Source: Desulfobacterales bacterium
GTDB lineage: Bacteria > Desulfobacterota > Syntrophobacteria > B119-G9
Assembly: GCA_026992215.1 (NCBI GenBank)
Contig: JALXAI010000128.1
Location: 1-7,527, forward strand
Length of the DNA: 7,527 nt
Direction of reading: 5' to 3'
Each line of letters begins with the position of its first letter. The first letter of the stretch is position 1. Position numbers and translations under genes: made by a program. Below are positions 1 to 6,685 of this stretch, one piece after another. The notes beneath the pieces were generated by a model. The model saw only the letters and a program-made list of their open reading frames with translations, did no database searches and was not told where the DNA came from.

Positions 1-67
1 AATGGTACTGCGACAATGGTTGGACCTGATTGCGTCGGGCACTGACAGGAAAAGAAAAGGACGTAAA
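1..67 (+). other. Leader of selA and probable tail of an unseen upstream gene
   Basis: Two plus-strand frames that are open from the left edge close here, with TGA at 27-29 and TGA at 43-45. Either could be the last codons of an upstream gene, but the fragments are too short to identify. The selA frame is also open back to an ATG at 2-4. I do not use that start because the 22-residue extension lacks SelA-like sequence and the ATG at 68 has a good ribosome binding site. Confidence 0.3.
57..61 (+). promoter_or_regulatory. Ribosome binding site of selA
   Basis: AAGGA lies 6 bases before the ATG at 68. It decides the selA start in favour of position 68 over the upstream in-frame ATG at position 2. 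Confidence 0.7.
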
Positions 68-1480
68 ATGGCGGATAAGGAAAAGGTTCAGGAGCTTCTG
101 CGAAAGTTGCCTGCTGTTGACCAGGTTCTGAAGTGGCCTGGTATTAGCGATGCCCTAGGCCTTCATCCAAGAAAGCTTGTGGTAAGGGCAATCCGGGAAA
201 TTCTTGACGAAAGAAGAAGGCTGATTCTTGAATCGGATATTATTTCGGAAGCTGAAATCAGCAGCAATAAGCTGGAAGTCGACATACTGGAAAGGTTGAA
301 AAAACTTAGCGAATTCACTCTGATCCCCGTGATAAATGCAACGGGAATTATTGTTCATACCAATCTGGGGCGATCCTTGCTTGCCGAAGAAGCCCTGGAT
401 CGCATCCGGCTTGTGAGCAGTTCGTACTCGAACCTTGAGTACAATCTTGAAGCAGGTCAAAGAGGATCCAGGTACGTACATGCGGAAAACATCCTTTGCG
501 AGCTTACCGGCGCCGAGGCGGCGCTGGTGGTTAACAATAACGCCGGAGCGGTACTTTTGGTTTTAAATACGCTGGCAAGGGGCAAGGAGGTAATCGTTTC
601 CAGGGGGCAGCTAGTTGAAATAGGCGGTGCTTTCAGAATTCCTGACGTGATGGAGAGAAGCGGGGCAAAGCTGCGGGATGTAGGCTGTACCAACAGAACC
701 CATCTCAGAGACTACGAAGAAGCAATAAATGAAAATACTGCCTTGCTGATGAAAGTGCATAACAGCAACTACATGATTGTCGGTTTCACCAGGGAGGTGC
801 CGCTGGCAGAACTTGTGGAACTTGCCCATCGCCATCACCTGCTCGCTGTTGAAGACCTTGGCAGTGGATCTTTGATTGACCTTTCAGAGTACGGCCTGAG
901 AAAAGAACCCACGGCACAGGATGCGGTGGAAAGCGGTGTTGATGTGGTGACTTTTAGCGGAGACAAACTGCTTGGCGGCCCCCAGGCAGGTATCATACTC
1001 GGGAAAAAAGACCTGGTGGCCAGGTTTAAAAAGAATCCTCTTACCAGGGCACTCAGGATCGATAAACTGACTCTTGCCGCCCTGGAGGCAACGCTTCGGC
1101 TGTACAGGGATTTCGAAACTGCCACCAGGCGTATTCCGACTCTTCGCATGATTACCACCCCCGTCCAGGAGCTTGATGAAAGAGCCCACCGATTGAAAGA
1201 GCTCCTGAACGAGGTCGCATCAGCAAAGTTTCACTTTGCGGTGGAAGACAGTTTTTCCCGGGTTGGAGGCGGAGCCCTGCCGGGGCAAAATATTCCGACA
1301 AAGGTTGTGTCGGTGGTTTCAACTGGATACAGCGCAGCAAGTATTGAAAAAGCAATGCGTTTCTTTGATCCGCCTATTATCGGCCGGATCGAACATGACA
1401 AGTACCTGCTGGACGTTCGTACCATGCAGGATAAAGACTTTCCCGTGGTGAGAGAAGCGTTCTCAAAAATGGTATCTTGA
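68..1480 (+). CDS. selA: L-seryl-tRNA(Sec) selenium transferase (selenocysteine synthase)
   Basis: SelA is a PLP enzyme of the cytoplasm. It converts Ser-tRNA(Sec) to Sec-tRNA(Sec) using selenophosphate, the last step in making selenocysteine in bacteria. From the ATG at 68 the protein has 470 residues, close to the usual SelA length of about 460. Visible marks are the N-terminal helical region with LRKLPAVDQVL (residues 11-21), the motif VINATGIIVHTNLGRSLL (88-105), VVNNNAGAVLL (154-164), EDLGSGSL (262-269) and the PLP-lysine motif FSGDKLLGGPQAG with Lys300. The C-terminal end is complete and stops at TGA 1478-1480. That TGA is taken as a true stop because the family ends here. No selB follows, unlike many selAB pairs. 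The next gene is a TPR protein 138 bases away. Family assignment is very secure. Confidence 0.97.
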   Translation: MADKEKVQELLRKLPAVDQVLKWPGISDALGLHPRKLVVRAIREILDERRRLILESDIISEAEISSNKLEVDILERLKKLSEFTLIPVINATGIIVHTNLGRSLLAEEALDRIRLVSSSYSNLEYNLEAGQRGSRYVHAENILCELTGAEAALVVNNNAGAVLLVLNTLARGKEVIVSRGQLVEIGGAFRIPDVMERSGAKLRDVGCTNRTHLRDYEEAINENTALLMKVHNSNYMIVGFTREVPLAELVELAHRHHLLAVEDLGSGSLIDLSEYGLRKEPTAQDAVESGVDVVTFSGDKLLGGPQAGIILGKKDLVARFKKNPLTRALRIDKLTLAALEATLRLYRDFETATRRIPTLRMITTPVQELDERAHRLKELLNEVASAKFHFAVEDSFSRVGGGALPGQNIPTKVVSVVSTGYSAASIEKAMRFFDPPIIGRIEHDKYLLDVRTMQDKDFPVVREAFSKMVS

Positions 1481-1486
1481 TTCTCT

Positions 1487-1515
1487 TTGCCGAATTACCC
1501 GGGCAGTTTTAGTAT
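1487..1515 (+). promoter_or_regulatory. Possible sigma-70 promoter before the TPR gene
   Basis: TTGCCG (1487-1492), a 17-base spacer and TAGTAT (1510-1515) match four of six bases in each box. It begins 7 bases after the selA stop and would give a leader of about 95 bases to the ATG at 1619. I see no intrinsic terminator between selA and this gene, so read-through from selA is equally possible. Confidence 0.3.
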
Positions 1516-1618
1516 TCCAGGGTTATGAAAAATAATTACCGTTGCCGCTAAAGTGCTCAAACCGGCTGGGTATGGACTGAATAAAAAGGTGTCTTAAATA
1601 AGGATAGGGACTTACACG

Positions 1619-3781
1619 ATGGTTGCGTATCAAAAATATTCTCCGGGACTGGACGAGTTCGAAGCACGAAAACAGGAATACAAGGATCTGTTTCAGGATG
1701 TTGTTGGTGGCATAGAAGACCTGTGTTTTCTGCCGCCTGTTCCAGGCCAGAAACTGCTTGCTAAAAACGGACTGAGTCGGTCGATTCTACCGGAGTTAAA
1801 CAAGGCCGTTGTTGAAAAGAAGGCTATTTTAAATGCCGCGGAAAGGCTGATTTTTGTCCCCCTCTGGTATGATGACACAATTATCGGGGTAAGTGCACTG
1901 CGGTATACTGATCGTTCTGATAACCCCGATCACAGGCTCCTTGCTTGCTTGTCCACCATGAGCAGCTTGTTCGTAAGGAATCTTTCGCTGGATATTTCCC
2001 GGAAACTTGACCCTGAGACAGGGCTGGTTCCCGAACTCGCGTTTTTAGAGAAGCTCAAATCTCTCGTGGAATTTCACTCACGCGAAAGTGATTGCAAAAA
2101 TGGCCATAATGCTGCGGTGCCCGATGGCGTACCGGCCACTTTCACCGTTGGCCTCTTCAGGAACCTTCCGAAAGAACTGTATCCCGTTAACCTATGGAGT
2201 AACAGGTGGCTTGATGTGAAAGAATTTGCGAGACTGGTGGCCGGGAAAATACCTGCGGAAGTAACAGGGGCATTGCTTCGAGGGGGAGAAGTAGGGATCA
2301 TTGTACCGGGTGATGCGGGAATCGATTGCGAATTGCTGGCGGACGACCTTTCCCGTGGCGTTGATGATCTTCATGGCGCTGTGATCAATTGTCCTTTTGA
2401 TTTCAGTGAGTTGAAGGCTGCCGGCAGAGATGGGGCTGCGGGTTCCGGCGATTTCTATATTTCGATGATGTTCGAAAAGTTGTGGACAATATTAAACAGC
2501 ACCGTGATTACTTCTCACAAACGTGTGTGGAGCTGGCATGACCTGGTGAATCTCGGGGTCGCGCCCGAGACGGCCCTCGTTTTCAGCGATGATTTTCTTA
2601 GAGAAATAGATGCCATGGATAGATTTGCCTGTTTTTCCGTGCGTTTTCGTCCGGAAAGGTTCAGATCGTCGCTTCACGAGCTTTGCGCGAAGCTGGAGAA
2701 GGTCTCCGGTCAACTGTTTCCGGAAAATTCCGCCGTCAGGTGGATTTACGATTCCACCATGCTCGTGGTGGTGCCCGGTTCTGGGAGGCGATATGCCGGG
2801 GAACTGGTAAAGAAGTTGATGTCGGAGGTAGAAAAGGGCATCGGTGAAGGTCTGAATGTCGGTGTTTCGACCTATCCGGAATACGGGTTTTCCAGGCGTG
2901 AAGCCCTTTATAATTCAATGAAAGCCCTAGTTCACTCAGGCCTCGTAAGCCATCACGGCTGGGTTTTCGTTGATTCAGTGACCCTTAATCTCAGCGGGGA
3001 TAACTATTTCAACCAGGGCAAACTCGAACTGGCCAGAAGGGAGTACGAAAAGGGGGTCAAGATAGACGGTAAGAATTCAAGCCTTCTCAACAGCCTGGGA
3101 GTTTGCTACGGTGAACTTGGTATTTCTGGCAAGGCTAAGGAAATTTTTGAAGAAGTTTTGAAGCTTAAACCGGATGATTTCATGGCCAGCTTTAACCTGG
3201 GATGTCTCCTGATGAGGCAGGACAAATTTGCCGAGGCCGAGAATATGCTGAAAAAGGCCATTGAGACGAACCCTGCAAGTGCGGAAGCCCATTTTTATCT
3301 GGGGAGAATAAGGTTCCAATCCGGAGAGTACGTTGACGCCGTGTTTCACCTGGAAAAGGCGGTGAAGGGGTGCGGAGCATGGAAGCCAGCAAGACGACTT
3401 CTTGCGGAAAGCTACGAGAAGCTCGGGAATGACAGGAAAGCAATGGAGCATTACAAGCATGTACTGAGAACGAACCCTGAAGACGCCATATCTCTCCACG
3501 CCCTCGGGCGTCTGTACGGAAAGGAAGAGAGGAATCTTGAGGTGGCCATAAGCCTGTGTGAAAAAGCGGTGGCTTTTGATGAAAGTAACAAGGATTACAG
3601 GTTGACCTTGGCAAAATTTCTGTACAGGGCCGGAGATTTCAGGGGAGCACTGGGGCACCTGGAAGCTATATCCGGAAATGACGGCTACAACAAGGAAACA
3701 AGGGATCTAAAAGAAGAGATAGAAAAGTCTATCAGTAGAACGGAGCGTCTCTCCGGGGAGGTAGGACCGAAGCAAACATAA
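1619..3781 (+). CDS. GAF-like / tandem degenerate GGDEF / TPR protein
   Basis: This 720-residue cytoplasmic protein has no signal peptide or membrane segment. Residues about 1-127 look like a GAF domain (LIFVPLWYDDTIIGVSALRY, 77-96, then a long helix). Residues 131-145 (DPETGLVPELAFLEK) match the linker that opens many GGDEF domains. Two GGDEF-fold stretches follow. In one, about 172-300, the signature is reduced to RGGEVGIIVPG (221-231). In the other, about 335-455, the signature position reads IYDSTMLVVVPG (376-387), but the family's C-terminal strand and helix are clear (NVGVSTYPEYGFSRREAL, 413-430). Neither can be an active diguanylate cyclase. Six to seven TPR units fill about 456-685, for example 490-523 and 592-625, and a charged tail ends the protein. 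The role is probably scaffolding or signalling through protein contacts; the partner is unknown. The ATG at 1619 has a modest site, GGGA, 8 bases upstream. Domain calls by eye are firm for TPR and the second GGDEF fold, weaker for GAF and the first. Confidence 0.85.
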   Translation: MVAYQKYSPGLDEFEARKQEYKDLFQDVVGGIEDLCFLPPVPGQKLLAKNGLSRSILPELNKAVVEKKAILNAAERLIFVPLWYDDTIIGVSALRYTDRSDNPDHRLLACLSTMSSLFVRNLSLDISRKLDPETGLVPELAFLEKLKSLVEFHSRESDCKNGHNAAVPDGVPATFTVGLFRNLPKELYPVNLWSNRWLDVKEFARLVAGKIPAEVTGALLRGGEVGIIVPGDAGIDCELLADDLSRGVDDLHGAVINCPFDFSELKAAGRDGAAGSGDFYISMMFEKLWTILNSTVITSHKRVWSWHDLVNLGVAPETALVFSDDFLREIDAMDRFACFSVRFRPERFRSSLHELCAKLEKVSGQLFPENSAVRWIYDSTMLVVVPGSGRRYAGELVKKLMSEVEKGIGEGLNVGVSTYPEYGFSRREALYNSMKALVHSGLVSHHGWVFVDSVTLNLSGDNYFNQGKLELARREYEKGVKIDGKNSSLLNSLGVCYGELGISGKAKEIFEEVLKLKPDDFMASFNLGCLLMRQDKFAEAENMLKKAIETNPASAEAHFYLGRIRFQSGEYVDAVFHLEKAVKGCGAWKPARRLLAESYEKLGNDRKAMEHYKHVLRTNPEDAISLHALGRLYGKEERNLEVAISLCEKAVAFDESNKDYRLTLAKFLYRAGDFRGALGHLEAISGNDGYNKETRDLKEEIEKSISRTERLSGEVGPKQT

Positions 3782-3811
3782 AAAAATCCCCGCTACAAAT
3801 GCTGCTTCCTT

Positions 3812-3834
3812 TCCCGGTACTCGTGATTCCGGGA
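3812..3834. terminator. Hairpin between convergent genes, possible weak terminator
   Basis: TCCCGG (3812-3817) pairs with CCGGGA (3829-3834) around an 11-base loop. It sits exactly between the stop of the TPR gene (3781) and the stop of the dnaJ-like gene (3835), so it could serve both strands. Neither side has a proper T-run directly after the stem. On the minus strand a run of six T only comes about 25 bases later (complement of 3781-3786). Intrinsic termination is therefore doubtful. Confidence 0.35.
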
Positions 3835-4740
3835 TTAAGCGATCTTTATCCGGAGGAACAAATCCCCACGTCCGCTGCCCACGGAATTGGGCTTGCCCAT
3901 TTTTTTGAGTCGCAGTTTCGTGCCCGCCTTAACACCTGGGGGGATTTTGACTACCACTTTTTTTGACCTTGCCAGGTGAGGTATTTTCACCTCCACCTGT
4001 CCCCCCATCAGTGCTCGTTTCATATCTATTTCCAGCTGGTAGGTAACATCACCCGTTCTCGGATCCTGTTCTATCAACCCGGGTTCACCAAGGCCGAGAA
4101 GCTTGTCGGCAAGAAATCTGCCCAGCTTCCTGCCCGCTTTCTTTATTATGGAACCCAGTGAAAAAGGGAAATCTTTTCCCCTGTGTGCGACGTCAACGCG
4201 TCTTTCGGCTGCGCTCTGCCCGTAATAAGCCCGCTGTGCATGAGAAGATGATCCTCCTTGTGGCTGGTTACCGAACCTGAATACCCTGAAACCACCGGGA
4301 CCGCCAAAAAGTATTTCCCCGAAAAACGCTCCTCGCCCTCCGAAGAAAAGATTGTTTATAAAATTTTCGTCGAATCGAAAACCACGTCGTTCAAATTCGT
4401 TGTAAAGTTCCGAAAAGATATCTCTTGCGTACCGACTTTGAAAAAAGTCCCTGAATATGTCTTCCTGCGTATAATGAAATCCGGCTCCCTGGTAGGTCCT
4501 TTGCTGACCGGACGCGTATCCTCGCTTCCTGAATAAATCGTACTGAGCGCGTTTTTGCGGGTCAATCAACACCCCGTATGCTTCGTTTATTTTCTTAAAC
4601 CTTTCCTCGGCCTCCTTGTTTCCGGGATTCCTGTCCGGGTGCGTTTCGAGAGCCAGCTTCCTGAACGCATGTTTTATTTCTTCCGGAGTGGCACTGGGGC
4701 TAACTCCGAGGATCTGGTAGTAATCGGCAGTTGTATTCAT
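3835..4740 (-). CDS. DnaJ-like co-chaperone without zinc finger (CbpA-like, shortened)
   Basis: This 301-residue J-domain protein should stimulate the ATPase of a DnaK-type Hsp70 in the cytoplasm. The J-domain occupies residues about 6-70 (DYYQILGVSPSATPEEIKHA) with the essential HPD at 34-36. Then comes a long Phe/Gly/Arg-rich linker (about 75-185) containing GGRGAFFGEILFGGPGGF (134-151) in place of a simple G/F region. There is no CxxCxGxG zinc-binding repeat, so it is not classical DnaJ. The C-terminal part (about 228-301) is one substrate-binding-type beta domain: YQLEIDMKRALMGGQVEVKI (234-253), VVVKIPPGVKAGTKLRLKKMG (split over 262-282) and GRGDLFLRIKIA at the end. Family members such as CbpA usually have two such domains, so this one is reduced. 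The start ATG (4738-4740) fits the usual J-domain beginning. AGAGG lies 13 bases upstream, which is rather far. It is transcribed divergently from yedF. Confidence 0.9.
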   Translation of the reverse strand: MNTTADYYQILGVSPSATPEEIKHAFRKLALETHPDRNPGNKEAEERFKKINEAYGVLIDPQKRAQYDLFRKRGYASGQQRTYQGAGFHYTQEDIFRDFFQSRYARDIFSELYNEFERRGFRFDENFINNLFFGGRGAFFGEILFGGPGGFRVFRFGNQPQGGSSSHAQRAYYGQSAAERRVDVAHRGKDFPFSLGSIIKKAGRKLGRFLADKLLGLGEPGLIEQDPRTGDVTYQLEIDMKRALMGGQVEVKIPHLARSKKVVVKIPPGVKAGTKLRLKKMGKPNSVGSGRGDLFLRIKIA

Positions 4741-4782
4741 GAGTCTGTCCGTACCTCTTTTTAATTGTTATCCTGGCAAAAA

Positions 4783-4811
4783 ATCATAACAGTTTAAGTG
4801 CCGTAGAGCAA
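4783..4811 (-). promoter_or_regulatory. Likely sigma-70 promoter of the dnaJ-like gene
   Basis: Read on the minus strand: TTGCTC (4811-4806), a 17-base spacer, TATGAT (4788-4783). Spacing is ideal and the -10 box matches five of six bases. It gives a leader of about 35 bases to the ATG at 4740. It looks like a housekeeping promoter, not a heat-shock one. Confidence 0.45.
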
Positions 4812-4831
4812 GAGTATCTGCGAGGTGAATG

Positions 4832-4861
4832 TTGTATTCATCTGTTGTCCTGTCGTATAAA
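4832..4861 (+). promoter_or_regulatory. Possible promoter of yedF
   Basis: TTGTAT (4832-4837), an 18-base spacer and TATAAA (4856-4861) would give a leader of roughly 120 bases before yedF. Competing signals nearer the gene are TTGACG at 4925-4930, with only poor -10 matches, and a perfect TATAAT at 4965-4970. The latter lacks a good -35 and would start transcription almost at the ribosome binding site. I cannot choose between them from sequence alone. Confidence 0.3.
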
Positions 4862-4977
4862 AGCTCATGATTACCGGATCAATAATTCCTATGACTGTCT
4901 TTTTTAATCATCAGGAAAAGCTATTTGACGCCGGGACTGATGTGGGTAAAGATTATGTTTAAATTATAATTGGCTCC

Positions 4978-4982
4978 GGAGG
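4978..4982 (+). promoter_or_regulatory. Ribosome binding site of yedF
   Basis: GGAGG lies 8 bases before the ATG at 4991. It fixes that start over the in-frame TTG at 4970, which lies upstream of the site itself. Confidence 0.85.
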
Positions 4983-4990
4983 TATCGAAA

Positions 4991-5599
4991 ATGGCAGATC
5001 TCGACTGCAAAGGACTCGCGTGTCCCGCGCCTGTGCTCAAGACAAAAGACTTTATTGAAGCTAACAACCCGCAGGATATGGAAATCCTGGTGGATAACAT
5101 TGCCGCAGCCGAAAATGTTTCCAGATTTCTCAAGTACAAAGGCTATGAAGTGGAGATGGAAAAACGTGAAGGAGAATTCCTGTTGCGTGCCGTGAGAGCG
5201 GGTAATGTTGAAGCTGCTCAGCCGGCGGACAGAGCCAGGGAACTTTCCGGTGAAGAATCAAAAAAGATTCTGATTGTGGTTGCAACAGACAGGTTTGGTT
5301 CCGGTGACGATGAACTCGGTGAAGCCTTGATGATGAATTTCTTGAATACGTTGAAGGAAATGGGAAGTAATCTCTGGCAGCTGGTTTTTCTGAATAGCGG
5401 GGTAAAATTGACGATTGAAGGAGCCAGAACGCTTGAAAGCCTGATAAAACTCGAAGAAAGCGGGGTGAAGATTCTGGTGTGCGGGACGTGTCTCAACCAT
5501 TTCAGGTTGATGGAAAGCAAGCGGGTGGGAGAAACGACAAATATGCTTGATATAGTAACAGCTATGCAGCTTGCCGACAAAGTCATCAATATATCGTAA
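4991..5599 (+). CDS. yedF: YedF, sulfurtransferase-like selenium metabolism protein
   Basis: This is a 202-residue cytoplasmic protein with two domains. Residues 1-70 form a TusA/SirA-type domain with the hallmark GLACPAPVLKTK (8-19), whose Cys11 is the sulfur- or selenium-carrying cysteine of the family. Cys6 is an extra cysteine close by. After a linker (about 71-90), residues 91-202 form a DsrE-like domain (KKILIVVATDRFGSGDDELG, 91-110) with a CGTC pair at 164-167 followed by LNHF. This architecture is the selenium-associated YedF family, which is usually encoded in selenium-using genomes, often beside selD. Its biochemical role is not settled; delivery of reduced sulfur or selenium is an inference. 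selA 3.5 kb upstream on the same strand supports selenium use in this organism. No selD is seen here. The gene stops 14 bases before the tRNA promoter, with no terminator between, so some yedF transcripts may run through the tRNA. Confidence 0.93.
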   Translation: MADLDCKGLACPAPVLKTKDFIEANNPQDMEILVDNIAAAENVSRFLKYKGYEVEMEKREGEFLLRAVRAGNVEAAQPADRARELSGEESKKILIVVATDRFGSGDDELGEALMMNFLNTLKEMGSNLWQLVFLNSGVKLTIEGARTLESLIKLEESGVKILVCGTCLNHFRLMESKRVGETTNMLDIVTAMQLADKVINIS

Positions 5600-5613
5600 G
5601 AGCTTCAAAAATC

Positions 5614-5641
5614 TTGACAAACTTCTGGATGCGGCTATAAT
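5614..5641 (+). promoter_or_regulatory. Strong sigma-70 promoter of tRNA-Leu
   Basis: A perfect TTGACA (5614-5619), a 16-base spacer and a perfect TATAAT (5636-5641). Transcription would begin near 5648, a few bases before the mature tRNA at 5657. A near-consensus promoter is typical of stable RNA genes. Confidence 0.85.
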
Positions 5642-5656
5642 TTTCAGTAGCATCAG

Positions 5657-5741
5657 GCCGGAGTGGTGAAACTGGTAGACGCGCTGGACTCAAAATCCAG
5701 TGGGCCTTGCGCCCGTGAGAGTTCGAATCTCTCCTCCGGCA
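5657..5741 (+). tRNA. tRNA-Leu, anticodon CAA
   Basis: The 85-base gene folds as a type II tRNA. The acceptor stem is GCCGGAG (5657-5663) with CTCCGGC (5734-5740), and A5741 is the discriminator base. The anticodon stem is CTGGA (5684-5688) with TCCAG (5696-5700), and its loop CTCAAAA carries CAA at 5691-5693, reading UUG. The long variable arm is GGGC (5702-5705) with GCCC (5711-5714). The T arm is GAGAG (5717-5721), loop TTCGAAT, CTCTC (5729-5733). The long variable arm and anticodon both say leucine. The terminal CCA is not encoded (bases after 5741 are TCA), so it must be added by the CCA enzyme. The gene has its own promoter and terminator and is a single-gene unit. Confidence 0.97.
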
Positions 5742-5754
5742 TCACGGATCATGC

Positions 5755-5787
5755 GGGATTGGCGGTTTTGGCCAGTCCCTTTTTTTT
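5755..5787 (+). terminator. Intrinsic terminator of tRNA-Leu
   Basis: GGGATTGGC (5755-5763) pairs with GCCAGTCCC (5771-5779) over nine base pairs, including one G-T, around a 7-base loop. It is followed by eight T (5780-5787). It lies 14 bases after the tRNA. Confidence 0.92.
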
Positions 5788-5844
5788 AGGAAGTGATTCT
5801 GATTGTACCCGGAAGAGAAAGTCGCCATTCGAAGAAGGTGTTTT

Positions 5845-6393
5845 TCACCCTGCTTGCTTTTCCTGCGTGCCGATAAGGTCGGACTTTAACAGGGACGCGG
5901 CAAGTATGGTTTTTGCGTCCATAATTTTGCCCTCCCTCACCATGGCAAACAACCTTTCCTGTGAGTAGACCTCCACCTTGGAAATCTCGTCAATGGCGGT
6001 CAGTTCCCCTTTCTTTACCAGGTCCCTGGCCAAATAAAGGTTTATTATCTCGTTGGAATACCCGTACGCGGGGTAGTATCTGGTTAACAGCGTCAGGGTG
6101 CCGGCAAGATAGCCGGTTTCTTCAAGAAGCTCCCGATTTGCAGCTTCTTCCGGTGACTCTCCGTAGTTCATCTTTCCTGCCGGTATCTCCAGGGTTTCTT
6201 CTCCGGCAGCGTATCGCCACTGCCTCACGAGGATAATTTCGTTTTCGGATATCATGGGAATAATTGCAACCGCTTCGGGGTATTCTACCCAGAGCCTCTC
6301 CGTTTCCCTGGAAGTTTGAAGTCTTACTCTGTCGAGATGTGCCTTGAAACTGTGAGTCGATAACGTGCCAAGTCGCATAAGTCTTTCTTCCAT
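5845..6393 (-). CDS. Nudix hydrolase, ADP-ribose pyrophosphatase type
   Basis: This 182-residue soluble enzyme most likely splits ADP-ribose into AMP and ribose 5-phosphate with Mg2+. The Nudix box is perfect: Gly73, five residues, Glu79, seven residues, then RELLEETGY (87-95). RQWRY (57-61) and EIPAGK (69-74) just before the box are typical of the ADP-ribose subfamily. YYPAYGYSNE (106-115) sits where that subfamily has its substrate-selecting loop. The N-terminal 40 residues match the usual dimerisation strand region. I start at the ATG 6391-6393 because AGGAG (6404-6400) lies 6 bases before it. The ATG five codons upstream (6408) would put that site inside the coding region. The gene converges on tRNA-Leu. 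The exact substrate cannot be fixed from sequence. Confidence 0.93.
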   Translation of the reverse strand: MEERLMRLGTLSTHSFKAHLDRVRLQTSRETERLWVEYPEAVAIIPMISENEIILVRQWRYAAGEETLEIPAGKMNYGESPEEAANRELLEETGYLAGTLTLLTRYYPAYGYSNEIINLYLARDLVKKGELTAIDEISKVEVYSQERLFAMVREGKIMDAKTILAASLLKSDLIGTQEKQAG

Positions 6394-6399
6394 AACTAG

Positions 6400-6404
6400 C
6401 TCCT
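6400..6404 (-). promoter_or_regulatory. Ribosome binding site of the Nudix gene
   Basis: AGGAG on the minus strand lies 6 bases from the ATG at 6393. It decides the start in favour of the shorter, 182-residue reading. Confidence 0.8.
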
Positions 6405-6685
6405 GCATGGTCAGTTAATCTGGCTACGAGGCAAAGGGGTCTTAATTGTGGAAAAGATAGATCATGAAAAAAGCGAAGTAAAGTTTTTAATGTCACTTTC
6501 TTTCCCTTCCTCATCTGCTCCGGTGATGCCTCGCTGACATGCGGGTGCGATCCGGAACATGGAAGGTGGTGGGGAAAACGGGTTTGATTTCTGCGTGGTT
6601 ATCAGGGAGTCTATTTCTTTCTTGATAAGACTCGGCATTTGTGTCCTACAATCCGGTTTCCCGGGTTGAGTTATAAGCAAAAGAA
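6405..6685. other. Gene-poor gap between the Nudix and cysteine-rich genes
   Basis: Counting the hairpin at 6686-6743, 355 bases separate the two minus-strand genes. Every open frame here is short, starts poorly and resembles nothing I know. Examples are a 29-codon plus-strand frame from GTG 6448 to TGA 6537 and a 36-codon frame from ATG 6560. A 130-codon minus-strand frame beginning at 6514 merely runs on into the Nudix gene out of phase. I find no tRNA and no convincing promoter for the Nudix gene. I see no recognisable gene remnant. Confidence 0.5.

Larger units (their letters stand above)
4741..4990. other. Divergent dnaJ-like / yedF control region
   Basis: These 250 bases between two divergent starts carry candidate promoters on both strands. 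They also hold the inverted repeat ATGATTA (4867-4873) / TAATCAT (4905-4911), flanked by direct repeats AAAAGCT (4859-4865 and 4916-4922). The 11-base repeat GTTGTATTCAT occurs at 4730-4740, over the dnaJ-like start, and again at 4831-4841. I see no CIRCE element and no sigma-32-type boxes. Confidence 0.5.

Noticed and set aside
1478..1480. selA stop TGA as a possible selenocysteine codon
   Set aside because: The protein already has full SelA length and a normal C-terminus. The in-frame extension reaches another stop after about 19 codons with no family match.
3077..3658. 193-codon minus-strand frame inside the TPR region
   Set aside because: It lies opposite well-formed TPR units; the length reflects codon bias of the real gene.
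4760..4771. GATAACAATT on the minus strand near the dnaJ-like start, resembling part of a lac operator
   Set aside because: Only a half-site-like match with no symmetry; it is most likely chance.
5657..5741. tRNA-Leu as an integration site for a mobile element
   Set aside because: I found no second copy of the tRNA 3' end, no integrase and no change of gene type downstream within the window.
6122..6514. 130-codon minus-strand frame overlapping the Nudix gene
   Set aside because: It is out of phase with a perfect Nudix box and most of its length is a shadow of that gene.
6448..6670. Plus-strand small frame from GTG 6448 interrupted by TGA 6535-6537 as a selenoprotein candidate
   Set aside because: Neither half resembles a known selenoprotein, the start is weak, and no convincing hairpin of SECIS type was seen after the TGA. 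Selenium genes nearby made it tempting but give no direct support.
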